Assembly: GCA_963760935.1 (NCBI GenBank)
Contig: CAVXFB010000008.1
Coordinates: 992,001-1,056,000, forward strand
Origin: CAVXFB01 sp963760935
GTDB taxonomy: Bacteria > Planctomycetota > Planctomycetia > Pirellulales > Thermoguttaceae
Length of the DNA: 64,000 nt
Direction of reading: 5' to 3'
This document shows positions 24,255-31,667 of this stretch, piece by piece. A model generated the notes under the pieces. The model saw only the letters and a program-made list of their open reading frames with translations. It was not told the DNA's origin and did no database searches. The position numbers and the translations under genes are program-made. The stretch's first letter is position 1; each line of letters starts with the position of its first letter.

Positions 24255-24973
24255 GGCAGATCATCGGGTTCGACCGTAGGCTCAAGCAGCACTGGCTGGA
24301 TGCGATCCTAGACCGGGTGGCGATGGAGACCGATAAAGCCAAGATGCGCCGCTTTGTGAACCGGCTGCTCACCAAGGATCATCCAGGTAGCGAGGCCAGG
24401 AGCAAGACCACCACTGTCTTGATGCGGACGTGGGTTCTGGTGCCGCCAGACCATGCCCAGATTCGCAAGCAGGGATTGGAACTCCTGCCAGCCCTTTCAT
24501 CGCAAGATCGCCTCTGGCTACATTGGGGAATGATGCTGTCGGCCTATCCCTTCTTTCGGGACTCGGCGGCGGCGATGGGCCGCCTCTTGAAACTCCAGGA
24601 TGACTTCACGCTGCTGCAATTGCAACGCCGTCTGATTGAGCGATGGGGTGACCGATCCACGGTGAAACGGGCTTCGCAGCGTATCGTCCGAAGCATGGTT
24701 GATTGGGGCGTCTTGCGTGATGCTCGGTCTCGGGGGCATTTCCAAGCGGCAGCGCAACCGATGGCTGGTTCGAAAGCGGCCCAATTGTGGCTGCTGCAAG
24801 CGGGGCTGGTTGCCGAGACTGCCGAAGTGCTGGAGTCAAAACAATTGCTGAACCTGCCGACGTTGTTTCCGTTCAAGATCACGGTGGGGCTAGGGGACAT
24901 CCGGCGATCTAAGGGATTCACAACGCATCGCCAAGGGCTCAATTTGGAAATGGTAGGAACGGACAACGTATGA
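24251..24973 (+). CDS. brxA: BrxA-like BREX protein (240 aa)
   Basis: It overlaps pglZ by 4 nt. The protein is helical and starts RRLKQHWLDAILDRVAMETD; STVKRASQRIVRSMVDWGVL is followed by a winged-helix-like end. This organisation fits BrxA (DUF1819-type), a DNA-binding accessory of BREX, and in BREX type 3 operons brxA follows pglZ. The assignment rests on position and general build more than on exact motifs. Confidence 0.6.
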   Translation: MRQIIGFDRRLKQHWLDAILDRVAMETDKAKMRRFVNRLLTKDHPGSEARSKTTTVLMRTWVLVPPDHAQIRKQGLELLPALSSQDRLWLHWGMMLSAYPFFRDSAAAMGRLLKLQDDFTLLQLQRRLIERWGDRSTVKRASQRIVRSMVDWGVLRDARSRGHFQAAAQPMAGSKAAQLWLLQAGLVAETAEVLESKQLLNLPTLFPFKITVGLGDIRRSKGFTTHRQGLNLEMVGTDNV

Positions 24974-25320
24974 GTGACTTCAGCCGCTCGATAACTGTAG
25001 CCAACGAGGCGACGATACGCCAGGTCATTGCGTCGGCACAACAACGGCTCGTCGTATTGCTTCCGGCACCAAGCATTCCGATTGCCGAAGCGTTGTGCGC
25101 TCAATGGAAGAAGTTGGGGCCTGATCGAGTCAACGTGGTTGTTGACCTTGACCCCGAAGTATTCCGCCTCGGTTATGGCGATTTCGAGGGGGTGAAGCTG
25201 TTGGAGTCTACCGCTCAAAGCCTTGGCACGATGATCCACAGGCAACGGGGTATCAGGATCGGTGTAATCGTGGCAGACAAGGCAACTCTCGTCTTCACCC
25301 CGACACCAGCATTGGTTGAC
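24970..25320 (+). pseudogene. N-terminal part of a phospholipase D-like protein, truncated by deletion
   Basis: It overlaps brxA by 4 nt. The first 115 residues (TIRQVIASAQQRLVVLLPAPS, RGIRIGVIVADKATLVFTPTPAL) look like the N-terminal half of a PLD-like protein of the kind found beside defence genes. After TPTPALV the frame passes into DNA whose correct reading is DUF6398 in another frame and runs to a stop at 25807-25809 as junk. The second PLD half, with its catalytic motifs, is gone. Confidence 0.6.
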
Positions 25321-25786
25321 CGACGCCTTCTGCAAGGAGTTTCTCAACGAGGAGTACGCCGAAGCCTGTCGCAAGCTGGTAGGCGTGTTGGCTCGAAAAC
25401 GTCCATCACCGCTTTTGCTGGGACGGTTGGAGACTTGGGCTTGTGGGATCGTGCGGACGATTGGCAGGGTCAATTTTTTGGACGATTCAAGCCGGACACC
25501 GCACTTGAAGCTGCCCATGATCGACAAAGCTTTCGGCGTGGCAGAAAGCACCGGACAGAGCAAGTCGCATCTGATTCGGAAGATGCTCAGGATTCACCAG
25601 TTCGATCACCGATGGACGTTGCCGAGCCTGATGGACGACAACCCATTGATCTGGATGCTGGAAGTGAACGGGTTTCTGATGGACATTCGAGACGCTCCAC
25701 GAGAGGCTCAGGAAATTGCTTACGAAAAGGGGATGATCCCCTACATCCCGGCAGATCGGGCAGAAGACAACGAAGGGCGTGGGTGA
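25316..25786 (+). CDS. DUF6398 family protein, N-terminus missing (156 aa)
   Basis: From TTG 25316 the frame reads TDAFCKEFLNEEYAEACRKL, CGIVRTIGRVNFLDD, FGVAESTGQSKSHLIR, NPLIWMLEVNGFLMDIRDAPREAQ, a good match to DUF6398. The extra N-terminal residues normally before the first motif are replaced by the end of the PLD-like fragment. With a weak TTG start and no clear ribosome-binding site it may not be expressed. Members often sit in defence or mobile neighbourhoods. Confidence 0.65.
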   Translation: MTDAFCKEFLNEEYAEACRKLVGVLARKRPSPLLLGRLETWACGIVRTIGRVNFLDDSSRTPHLKLPMIDKAFGVAESTGQSKSHLIRKMLRIHQFDHRWTLPSLMDDNPLIWMLEVNGFLMDIRDAPREAQEIAYEKGMIPYIPADRAEDNEGRG

Positions 25787-25858
25787 TGGCAATCCATTAC
25801 AGCGATTAACGGGAGGGCCACGTCGTTGGCTTGAAGAACACAGCGAGTGGGGGTAACA

Positions 25859-26269
25859 ATGTCCAGCAGGCCGGATCGGAATCAAAAACAATTGCGAGCG
25901 GCAATCCGAGATGACAATGCGAAAGTGTTGACGGGTTTTTCCAATTGGCTTTCCGATACAAACCTTTCCAAGAAAGCTATCCAGCAACACGTCGAGGATG
26001 TTGAAGCGTTCATCAACATGCTCTCCGATCGGACGATTACAGCCCGCCGTGGGGTGAGTTGGATCGGTATGTTTCTTGGTCGCAAGGCGATGGGGGCCAA
26101 CCCAAACTCGCTGTTGGAACATGCGGCCAGTCTGAAGGAGTTCTACACGTACCTGAATGAAGACGGGAAAACGAGTGACGAAGAATTGCAGGAAGTGAAA
26201 AGGGCGATCAAGATCGGAATGCCGGGGTGGCTGGCAAGGGTGGGATTCCGTAGTTCCGAGGACAGTTAG
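25859..26269 (+). CDS. SAM-like (integrase N-terminal type) protein (136 aa)
   Basis: ATG 25859 follows a G-rich stretch (GGGGGT). The helical sequence (NAKVLTGFSNWLSDTNLSKKAIQQHVEDVEAFINML, LLEHAASLKEFYTYLNEDG) resembles the SAM-like core-binding domain of tyrosine recombinases, but there is no catalytic domain. It may be a DNA-binding accessory or an unrelated helical protein. Function unknown. Confidence 0.55.
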   Translation: MSSRPDRNQKQLRAAIRDDNAKVLTGFSNWLSDTNLSKKAIQQHVEDVEAFINMLSDRTITARRGVSWIGMFLGRKAMGANPNSLLEHAASLKEFYTYLNEDGKTSDEELQEVKRAIKIGMPGWLARVGFRSSEDS

Positions 26270-26347
26270 CCACCGACAATGTGAAAGTGGATGACGGAAG
26301 AGTCTGATGGACCAACTCGACCACCCCTAGTCGTTAGGAGCCACGAC

Positions 26348-26635
26348 ATGCACGCCAAAGTCGAATTGCCAAAAGCGTTTTCTGTGCGGGACGAACATGA
26401 GTTCAATCCGATTCAACACCTGATGGCTCGGCTGAACCCGAAGCTGATGGTCAAGCAGGTGGCGACGGGCGTGCATGTAGACGGCGGCAGCACTGCCTTC
26501 TGGGGCTTGGTGTACCTGAATGGTGAGCCGCCCAGCAAGCGGAAGGTGGAGATCGCTTTGCGAGAGGCGGGATTCGATTTCGTCCACAATGTCTTGACCC
26601 AGACAGCGTATGTGTGGACGGATCACTTGGGATGA
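26348..26635 (+). CDS. Hypothetical protein (95 aa)
   Basis: ATG 26348 has AGGAG about 7 nt upstream. It is a small soluble alpha/beta protein (GSTAFWGLVYLNGEPPSKRKVEIALREAGFDFVHN). I recognise no domain. It is convergent with the PEP-CTERM gene; a shared hairpin terminator lies at 26700-26733. Confidence 0.6.
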   Translation: MHAKVELPKAFSVRDEHEFNPIQHLMARLNPKLMVKQVATGVHVDGGSTAFWGLVYLNGEPPSKRKVEIALREAGFDFVHNVLTQTAYVWTDHLG

Positions 26636-26699
26636 TGCCCTTGTGGCTGAGGGCGAAGTAGAACGGGTAGTCCCCAAGGTCTACCGGCGCAAAGAAAAA

Positions 26700-26733
26700 G
26701 CCCTCTCAGGTGGGGCAGGAACCTGGGGAGGGC
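26700..26733 (-). terminator. Intrinsic terminator of the PEP-CTERM gene
   Basis: Read on the minus strand: GCCCTC, AGGT, loop, ACCT, GAGGGC, then a T-run (complement of AAGAAAAA at 26692-26699). It lies about 150 nt after the stop of the minus-strand gene. Confidence 0.6.
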
Positions 26734-26886
26734 CGAGACAAAGGCGGAGCCCTTGCACTCACTTCCAATCTTACGCCACCATTTCTTGCGATACCTGCGG
26801 GTTATGTCGCCGCTCCCATTCCAGCTTTAACGCCAACCGTCCTGTGCGACTTTCCCTGCTCGTCGTGGAGTTCAATCGTGTTCGCC

Positions 26887-28791
26887 TCAGCGTTTCGCCC
26901 GACGACGATGATGGAGTACAACGCCGACGAACCCCAACGATGCGGTGAGCGCAAGGATGATGGTGGAGGGTTCGGGGACGACGGTCAATCCCACAATATA
27001 AGTCGAACCCAGGCCAATCGTATCCAACGTCTGGGTTTGGCCTCCAAGCACAGACAAAGTAACCATCCCCTGTGTCTGCCCATCAGGAACTAGCGTCGTC
27101 CATGACGAGCCAGAAGCCAACGTGCCAATCGCAGTCATGCCGACACCATTGATGGTCAGGTCAAGGTTCTGGATCGGGACACTGGAGAGATTGCTCACGA
27201 ACAATTCGTCGAAACCGACGAAGGGTGAATCTAGACTGGCGAAACTGAGGCGAAAGCCGCTGATCGTTGACTTCAGCGTGTCAAGTTGAGACTTCCCCTC
27301 GAAGCCCGCTGCGTCGGTCACGGTTCCCATGGCGGCTGGGCCGCCAACCGCATCTGGAAGATATGGGGTTGCAGCTGCTGAAGTCAGGAAGGCGTTAGTT
27401 GCCCGCTCGCCCGTGAAAGTACCTAGCCCTTCGCCGTTAGACAAGGTTGGTGACGAAAACGCATTGTTGCCAGCAAGGAGAATCCGGCCAGTCCCGGCAC
27501 CGCTGCCACCCGCTGCGGAGAAAGAGGCTTGACTTGTGCCGCTTAGGAGCGAGGCCGAGAGGAATATGGTTCCACCTGCACCGTCACCTCCGGAGCCGCC
27601 TTTGCCTCCGGAGCCGCCCTTGCCGCCCGAACCGCCATCACCGCCATTACTGCCAACATGAAAAGGGTAAATGGGATAGACCACCTTGATTCCTGCTGAT
27701 CCGGACGAACCGAAACTACCGACACTGCCGTTTCCGCCTTCCAAACCACCGCTGCCGTTCGCGAAAAAACCGGCGCTGCTTCCGAGTGTTAGTCTGCCAT
27801 TAACGCCAACATAGACTGCCCCACCACCACCGCCGCCGTTTCCGCCCATCCCGCCGCGCCCGCCGTTCCCACCCTTACCTCCGGCCCCGCCAGTCCCGCC
27901 CCACGTTATTCCACGTTCCGTGTACTGGGTATAGTATCCAGCTCCCCCACCCCCGCCTCCGCCACCTCCCATGCCACTGCCTCCCCCGCCGCCTCCGTTG
28001 CCCCCACCACCTCCGGAACCGCCTGTCAACATCAGCTGAGTTGCAGAAGTCTGAACAACGGCAATCCCGCCGCTTGCGCCGACGCTTCCACCACTGCCTG
28101 TGCCGCCATTACTTCCATTGTCACCTGGAGAGCCTGATGTATACATCATCGTGCCAGCCCCGCCAGTGCCTCCTTGCCCACCGCTGGTGCCTCCTCCACC
28201 GCCAATTCCGCCGCCATTACCTCCGCTGCCCACCGTTGACACGGAGCCACCAAATCCAGGCTGTCCAGTCGAACCAGTGAGCCCATTCTGTCCCCCGGCG
28301 ACGGTGCCATTGCCGCCATTGCCACCTGATCCACCATAGTCATACCCGCCGTCTCCAGCTTGTCCGCCGGAACTGGTGCCGCCGCTGCCTTCAGCTCCGC
28401 CCGATCCCCCATTCCCGCCGCCAGCTACTCCGCTGCTGCCAGTGGCCGAAACATTGATTCCGCTGGAAATCACGCCATTGCCGGTCCCAACAATGGCGAT
28501 GGGTTTCGAGCCAGTTACGTTGAGCGTCACGCCGTTGGCGATATCGATGTTCGTGAAGTCGAATGTGGCCACATTGCCGCCGGTAACGGCAACGGCACGT
28601 CCCTGATACGACGTTCCTGACCAGGAGAACATCATCGAATCTGTGTTGATACTGACTGTCGAGCCTGCCGGTACACTTAGTGCGCCCAGGCTACCGTTCG
28701 AGTTGATGATGTCAGCGGCAGCCTGGACTAGGTTAAAAAGTACGAGCATGAGCGCACAAACAAGTTGGACACTAGAGCTCCACTTTCTCAT
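26887..28791 (-). CDS. Glycine-rich PEP-CTERM exported protein (634 aa)
   Basis: The start is set at MRKWSS (complement of 28789-28791), with AAAAAGGGG upstream. A signal peptide covers residues 1-27. A non-repetitive region to about residue 110 is followed by some 300 residues of GG/GGN/GGSGG-rich low-complexity sequence, similar in feel to PGRS proteins. A beta-rich C-terminal region then ends with the sorting tail VPEPSTI, a membrane segment and HHRRRAKR. PEP-CTERM proteins are handled by exosortase and reach the outer surface or matrix. The glycine tract probably forms a structural, adhesive or matrix-like part. Confidence 0.85.
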   Translation of the reverse strand: MRKWSSSVQLVCALMLVLFNLVQAAADIINSNGSLGALSVPAGSTVSINTDSMMFSWSGTSYQGRAVAVTGGNVATFDFTNIDIANGVTLNVTGSKPIAIVGTGNGVISSGINVSATGSSGVAGGGNGGSGGAEGSGGTSSGGQAGDGGYDYGGSGGNGGNGTVAGGQNGLTGSTGQPGFGGSVSTVGSGGNGGGIGGGGGTSGGQGGTGGAGTMMYTSGSPGDNGSNGGTGSGGSVGASGGIAVVQTSATQLMLTGGSGGGGGNGGGGGGSGMGGGGGGGGGAGYYTQYTERGITWGGTGGAGGKGGNGGRGGMGGNGGGGGGAVYVGVNGRLTLGSSAGFFANGSGGLEGGNGSVGSFGSSGSAGIKVVYPIYPFHVGSNGGDGGSGGKGGSGGKGGSGGDGAGGTIFLSASLLSGTSQASFSAAGGSGAGTGRILLAGNNAFSSPTLSNGEGLGTFTGERATNAFLTSAAATPYLPDAVGGPAAMGTVTDAAGFEGKSQLDTLKSTISGFRLSFASLDSPFVGFDELFVSNLSSVPIQNLDLTINGVGMTAIGTLASGSSWTTLVPDGQTQGMVTLSVLGGQTQTLDTIGLGSTYIVGLTVVPEPSTIILALTASLGFVGVVLHHRRRAKR

Positions 28792-29389
28792 TTCGAACCC
28801 CTTTTTCGTTGCGGGCAATTTGCCGTTTAGAAATGAAAAACGCTGAATACATAAAGAAACAGCTTGCTTCCTAGGAACAAGGCCACTAGCACTCGGGCAA
28901 ACAAGAGGAACCGTGGCTTCAAGAGATGAGGCAGCGATGCGTCGTCCCGTCTCAAAGCGAGTTTGCTCACGGTGGCAAACTCAATCTCTAAACGGATGCT
29001 GCCTCAATAGGCGAGGATGTTACGTGACGAAGGCAACTCGTTTGACGCTGAAGTGAGCAGTCATCGACGAGTCGTGACCAAGAGGGTCTATCCCCCCATG
29101 TCTTAATGCCGCAATTTTGTGGAAAGTCTTAGTTCTTGTCAACTACTTGGTCGCGTATCCCCCCAAGAAACCTTTTGACTCTGACAGTTGGCAAAAATTG
29201 CCTGTCGCCGCAGTCAGTCGGGGCGAGCGGGCTGCCGCCGTTATCGAGAACATCGAGAAATCTCGGTCGCCGCCTCCGTTCGTGCGGCCAGTTATAGCGG
29301 TTAAGTCGAATATAGGACGGCGTGCAGGATTTCCCCGGTTCTGCGAGCTAGACAGATTTCAGTCAGGGTACGACCTGGACGCTCACAAC
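28792..29389. other. Non-coding region upstream of the PEP-CTERM gene
   Basis: About 600 bases. It holds a nested inverted-repeat structure (28927-29006) and two short CCCCCC-containing repeats (TATCCCCCCATG and TATCCCCCCAAG) near 29090 and 29157. The frame 29117-29398 (+) has no ribosome-binding site or family features and is not counted. Confidence 0.45.
28927..29006 (-). promoter_or_regulatory. Nested hairpin, possible structured leader
   Basis: Outer arms TGAGGCAGC (28927-28935) and GCTGCCTCA (28998-29006) are perfect complements. Inner arms GAGTTTGC (28959-28966) and GCAAACTC (28975-28982) form a second perfect stem. The structure lies about 135 nt before the PEP-CTERM start on that strand and could act in the leader RNA or as a protein site. 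Confidence 0.5.
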
Positions 29390-29809
29390 CTACGGTAAAG
29401 ATTCAGATGAACCCCGTAGAATATGTCGCCAGTCGAGCCAATCGGCATCCCAACAGGTCTGGACCGTGATATCGCCATCCGTCAGCCCATCCGTGTGCTT
29501 GGCACAGGCGGTTAGAAGCAAGGCAAACTCGTCGTCGCGCAAATCGAACACCTATCCTCCAAGCTGTGCGGCAAAATCGGCTCCCCGGCGACCGTGGACG
29601 TGTTCCGTCCCTTCGTTGATCCGGCGACTGTCGTGGAAGACTGCAAACAACTGCACGACTTGTATGTTGGCTCCCGTCATTTGTGCGACTCGCAGACCGT
29701 TTTCCATCACCCTTGCCCAGTGACCGACGCCATGCGTTCCGTGCCAAGACAACGCGTAGTCGTCGAGGATGCAGTGGACGATGGGCGCGAGGTTTAGCAT
29801 CCTACGCAT
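29390..29809 (-). pseudogene. HD-domain hydrolase with an in-frame TAG
   Basis: The minus-strand frame from 29809 reads WHGTHGVGHWARVMENGLRV, a VVQLFAVFHDSRRINEG stretch and then HGRRGADFAAQLGG, a typical metal-dependent HD phosphohydrolase N-terminal half. A TAG (complement of 29552-29554) interrupts it. The same frame then continues VFDLRDDEFALLLTACAKHT, then LTDGDITVQTCWDAD, the conserved second half, ending at 29390. So one nonsense change splits an otherwise recognisable gene. The last residues after DADWLDW look degraded as well. Confidence 0.7.
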
Positions 29810-30513
29810 TACTCGTAGCTAGGCGGTTTCACGCTTTGCCACAATAGCTCCATAGCGCGTTCGATGAGCTCGATCTGCTGATCTATCTCGTCCTGGCATT
29901 CGGCTGCTGGTGGTGGCGTGCGTCTTGTCCATTCATGGACAGCAATATAAAGATTCTGAACAGCGTTGCCAAGCAAATCACCTTGTTTGCCAAAGATTAA
30001 GCCGGTTCTCAGACAATTACTACGCAAGGCAGTGTAGGCGTCAAAGTACTCCTTCTTCAGCCGACGCTCCGTTTCTCGATCAATTATGTCGCTGTGAACG
30101 GGAATGTTGTTCTCAGGGTGCAGCGCAAGAAATGCATGACGAAAAGCCATTGTGTCCCGATTGATCGCAAGAAACGCGTCCATTGCCAATCGCCGATGTG
30201 CGTCGAGCCGCATCGCTTCCTGGATTCGAGTGGTGCGTTCGGCGATCTGAGTCTGTTCCAGCACCACCCTGCCTTGTTCAGCTTGCGTAAGGGCGTTATC
30301 ACGAGTCTCCTTGATTTGCAGAATGAGCGCAATAGCGATGAACGCGAACGCCAGACTCGCAAATAGCGAGTTCACGCAGCCGAACGAATCCCCAAATGCC
30401 GCCGCATCAGAAATAGCTGGATAGAGTCGTTGCGGGAGAAAGAATCCGACCGCGAGCCAAATCCCAACAACCAGAATAAGCACGACGACGGAGATGAAAG
30501 CCCACTTCATCAT
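29809..30513 (-). CDS. Membrane-anchored protein of unknown function (234 aa)
   Basis: The start overlaps the stop of the upstream gene (ATGATG around 30508-30513), with AGGGAG upstream. Two hydrophobic segments, near residues 5-25 and 45-62, are followed by a coiled-coil-like helical stretch (KETRDNALTQAEQGRVVLEQTQIAERTTRIQEA) and a helical cytoplasmic domain. The architecture is common in membrane-tethered accessory proteins, but no function is known. It is probably co-transcribed with the DUF2726 gene. Confidence 0.65.
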   Translation of the reverse strand: MMKWAFISVVVLILVVGIWLAVGFFLPQRLYPAISDAAAFGDSFGCVNSLFASLAFAFIAIALILQIKETRDNALTQAEQGRVVLEQTQIAERTTRIQEAMRLDAHRRLAMDAFLAINRDTMAFRHAFLALHPENNIPVHSDIIDRETERRLKKEYFDAYTALRSNCLRTGLIFGKQGDLLGNAVQNLYIAVHEWTRRTPPPAAECQDEIDQQIELIERAMELLWQSVKPPSYE

Positions 30514-31157
30514 TGAACAATCTCCCTGCACTTCGGGTAATTCTGACATCCGAAGAACTTCTGTCCAGCCTGCGGCCCTTTCGACGCTGTTCGCACGACC
30601 ATCGGCACGCCGCATTTCGGGCATGACGGTGGGCCAGTGCCCGGAATGCGCGGCGGACTTGTCGACTGAGGAGCCGCCAATTCCAGGCATGGCGCAATTT
30701 GTGCCCATAAGCTGTTTGGACTGTAGCTAGCCTGGGCGGGGATTCGTAGCAACGGCAACCCAGCTGCCTCGAAGACCCGCTCGACAAACGCGTCACGCTC
30801 CTGGCGGTCACGCCGACTGTGGCTGGAATCGTCGAGTTCGATGCCCAAGCGAGGCCGCATGGTGATCGGATCGCACATCAGGAAATCGACGTGCTTCCTA
30901 TCGATCTTGTTCCGATAGGATTGATTCTCATTGGGACGAGCCACGTAGAACACGTCGTTGAGATTCACCTTCGGGCAAACCACCGCTCTGCTTCCTACAG
31001 CCGTCAGCAGGACGCGGTAGAACGAGAATTCAGCTGCCGACAGGAAATCATCTCGTTGGCGATAGGGTAGCTCTGCCACCCCTTTGCCAATTCGGACGCC
31101 AAACAAGGCGAGGATCGCGGTGACGCAACCTTTGGGTTCGGGGGTGGATCGGGACAT
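30510..31157 (-). CDS. DUF2726 (nuclease-like) protein with C-terminal topoisomerase-type zinc finger (215 aa)
   Basis: The start is chosen at MSRSTPEPKG (complement of 31155-31157) with CGGAG upstream. Residues 40-150 match DUF2726: FLSAAEFSFYRVLL, HVDFLMCD, LGIELDDSSHSR, AGLPLLRIPA, a PD-(D/E)xK-like restriction-endonuclease fold. The C-terminus CPKCGVPMVVRTA, then GCQNYPKCRE, is a four-cysteine topoisomerase-I-type zinc finger that binds single-stranded DNA. It may cut or bind nucleic acid; activity is inferred. Confidence 0.8.
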   Translation of the reverse strand: MSRSTPEPKGCVTAILALFGVRIGKGVAELPYRQRDDFLSAAEFSFYRVLLTAVGSRAVVCPKVNLNDVFYVARPNENQSYRNKIDRKHVDFLMCDPITMRPRLGIELDDSSHSRRDRQERDAFVERVFEAAGLPLLRIPAQASYSPNSLWAQIAPCLELAAPQSTSPPRIPGTGPPSCPKCGVPMVVRTASKGPQAGQKFFGCQNYPKCREIVQ

Positions 31158-31284
31158 ATTCTGACTCCGGAGGGCGTCCAGACCGCGATTGTAGACGATT
31201 CGTTTCCATTGCGGTAGAACGGGGGGACAGCGGGGTTGTTCCCCGCGAGGACCACGTTCATTAGGTCTGCTTTGGAGAGACAAC

Positions 31285-31641
31285 ATGGACTTCAAGAAGG
31301 TCTACTACCGCGCCCATGCCGTGCAGGACGGCACTATCTACTTCGTGGTTCCAACTCGCAAGCCGCGCAAGACTCGCCTGCATGGCAAGCCTGAGATTGA
31401 TGAGGATGGAGTTTACAGTTGGTTCTTGGAGAAGCCAGAGGACGAGGAGCGATCGCATTTTACGGACTGGGCCAAGGGCGTCTGGCAGACGTGTGTTGCC
31501 ATGACGCTCAACATCAAAAGGACTATCAGGCAGCAGGTCGAGCCCAAGCTGGATGCCCAGCAGCACAAGATCGATGCAATGTCCGAGCAACTAAAGAGAA
31601 TTGAGGAGAAGTTGGATCAACTGACGGGATCGAACAACTGA
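31285..31641 (+). CDS. Hypothetical protein with C-terminal coiled coil (118 aa)
   Basis: ATG 31285 follows TTGGAGAG. The N-terminal 60 residues are mixed (VYYRAHAVQDGTIYFVVPTR). The C-terminal 40 residues form a clear amphipathic heptad helix (QHKIDAMSEQLKRIEEKLDQL). It probably oligomerises; the role is unknown. A 7-bp hairpin covers the stop region (31625-31646). Confidence 0.65.
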   Translation: MDFKKVYYRAHAVQDGTIYFVVPTRKPRKTRLHGKPEIDEDGVYSWFLEKPEDEERSHFTDWAKGVWQTCVAMTLNIKRTIRQQVEPKLDAQQHKIDAMSEQLKRIEEKLDQLTGSNN

Positions 31642-31646
31642 TCCCG
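31625..31646 (+). terminator. Possible terminator hairpin
   Basis: CGGGATC (31625-31631), an 8-nt loop, GATCCCG (31640-31646). It overlaps the stop codon of the 118-aa gene and lies between convergent genes. Confidence 0.4.
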
Positions 31647-31667
31647 CCATCAATTCAGCGCCGTGCT

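Noticed and set aside
27329..28846. Long open frames on the plus strand opposite the PEP-CTERM gene
   Set aside because: They are antisense to Gly codons (GGN read as CCN/CGC), giving Pro/Arg-rich low-complexity translations without start sites.
29117..29398. 93-codon plus-strand frame upstream of the HD pseudogene
   Set aside because: No ribosome-binding site, no family resemblance, and overlap with the end of the HD remnant.
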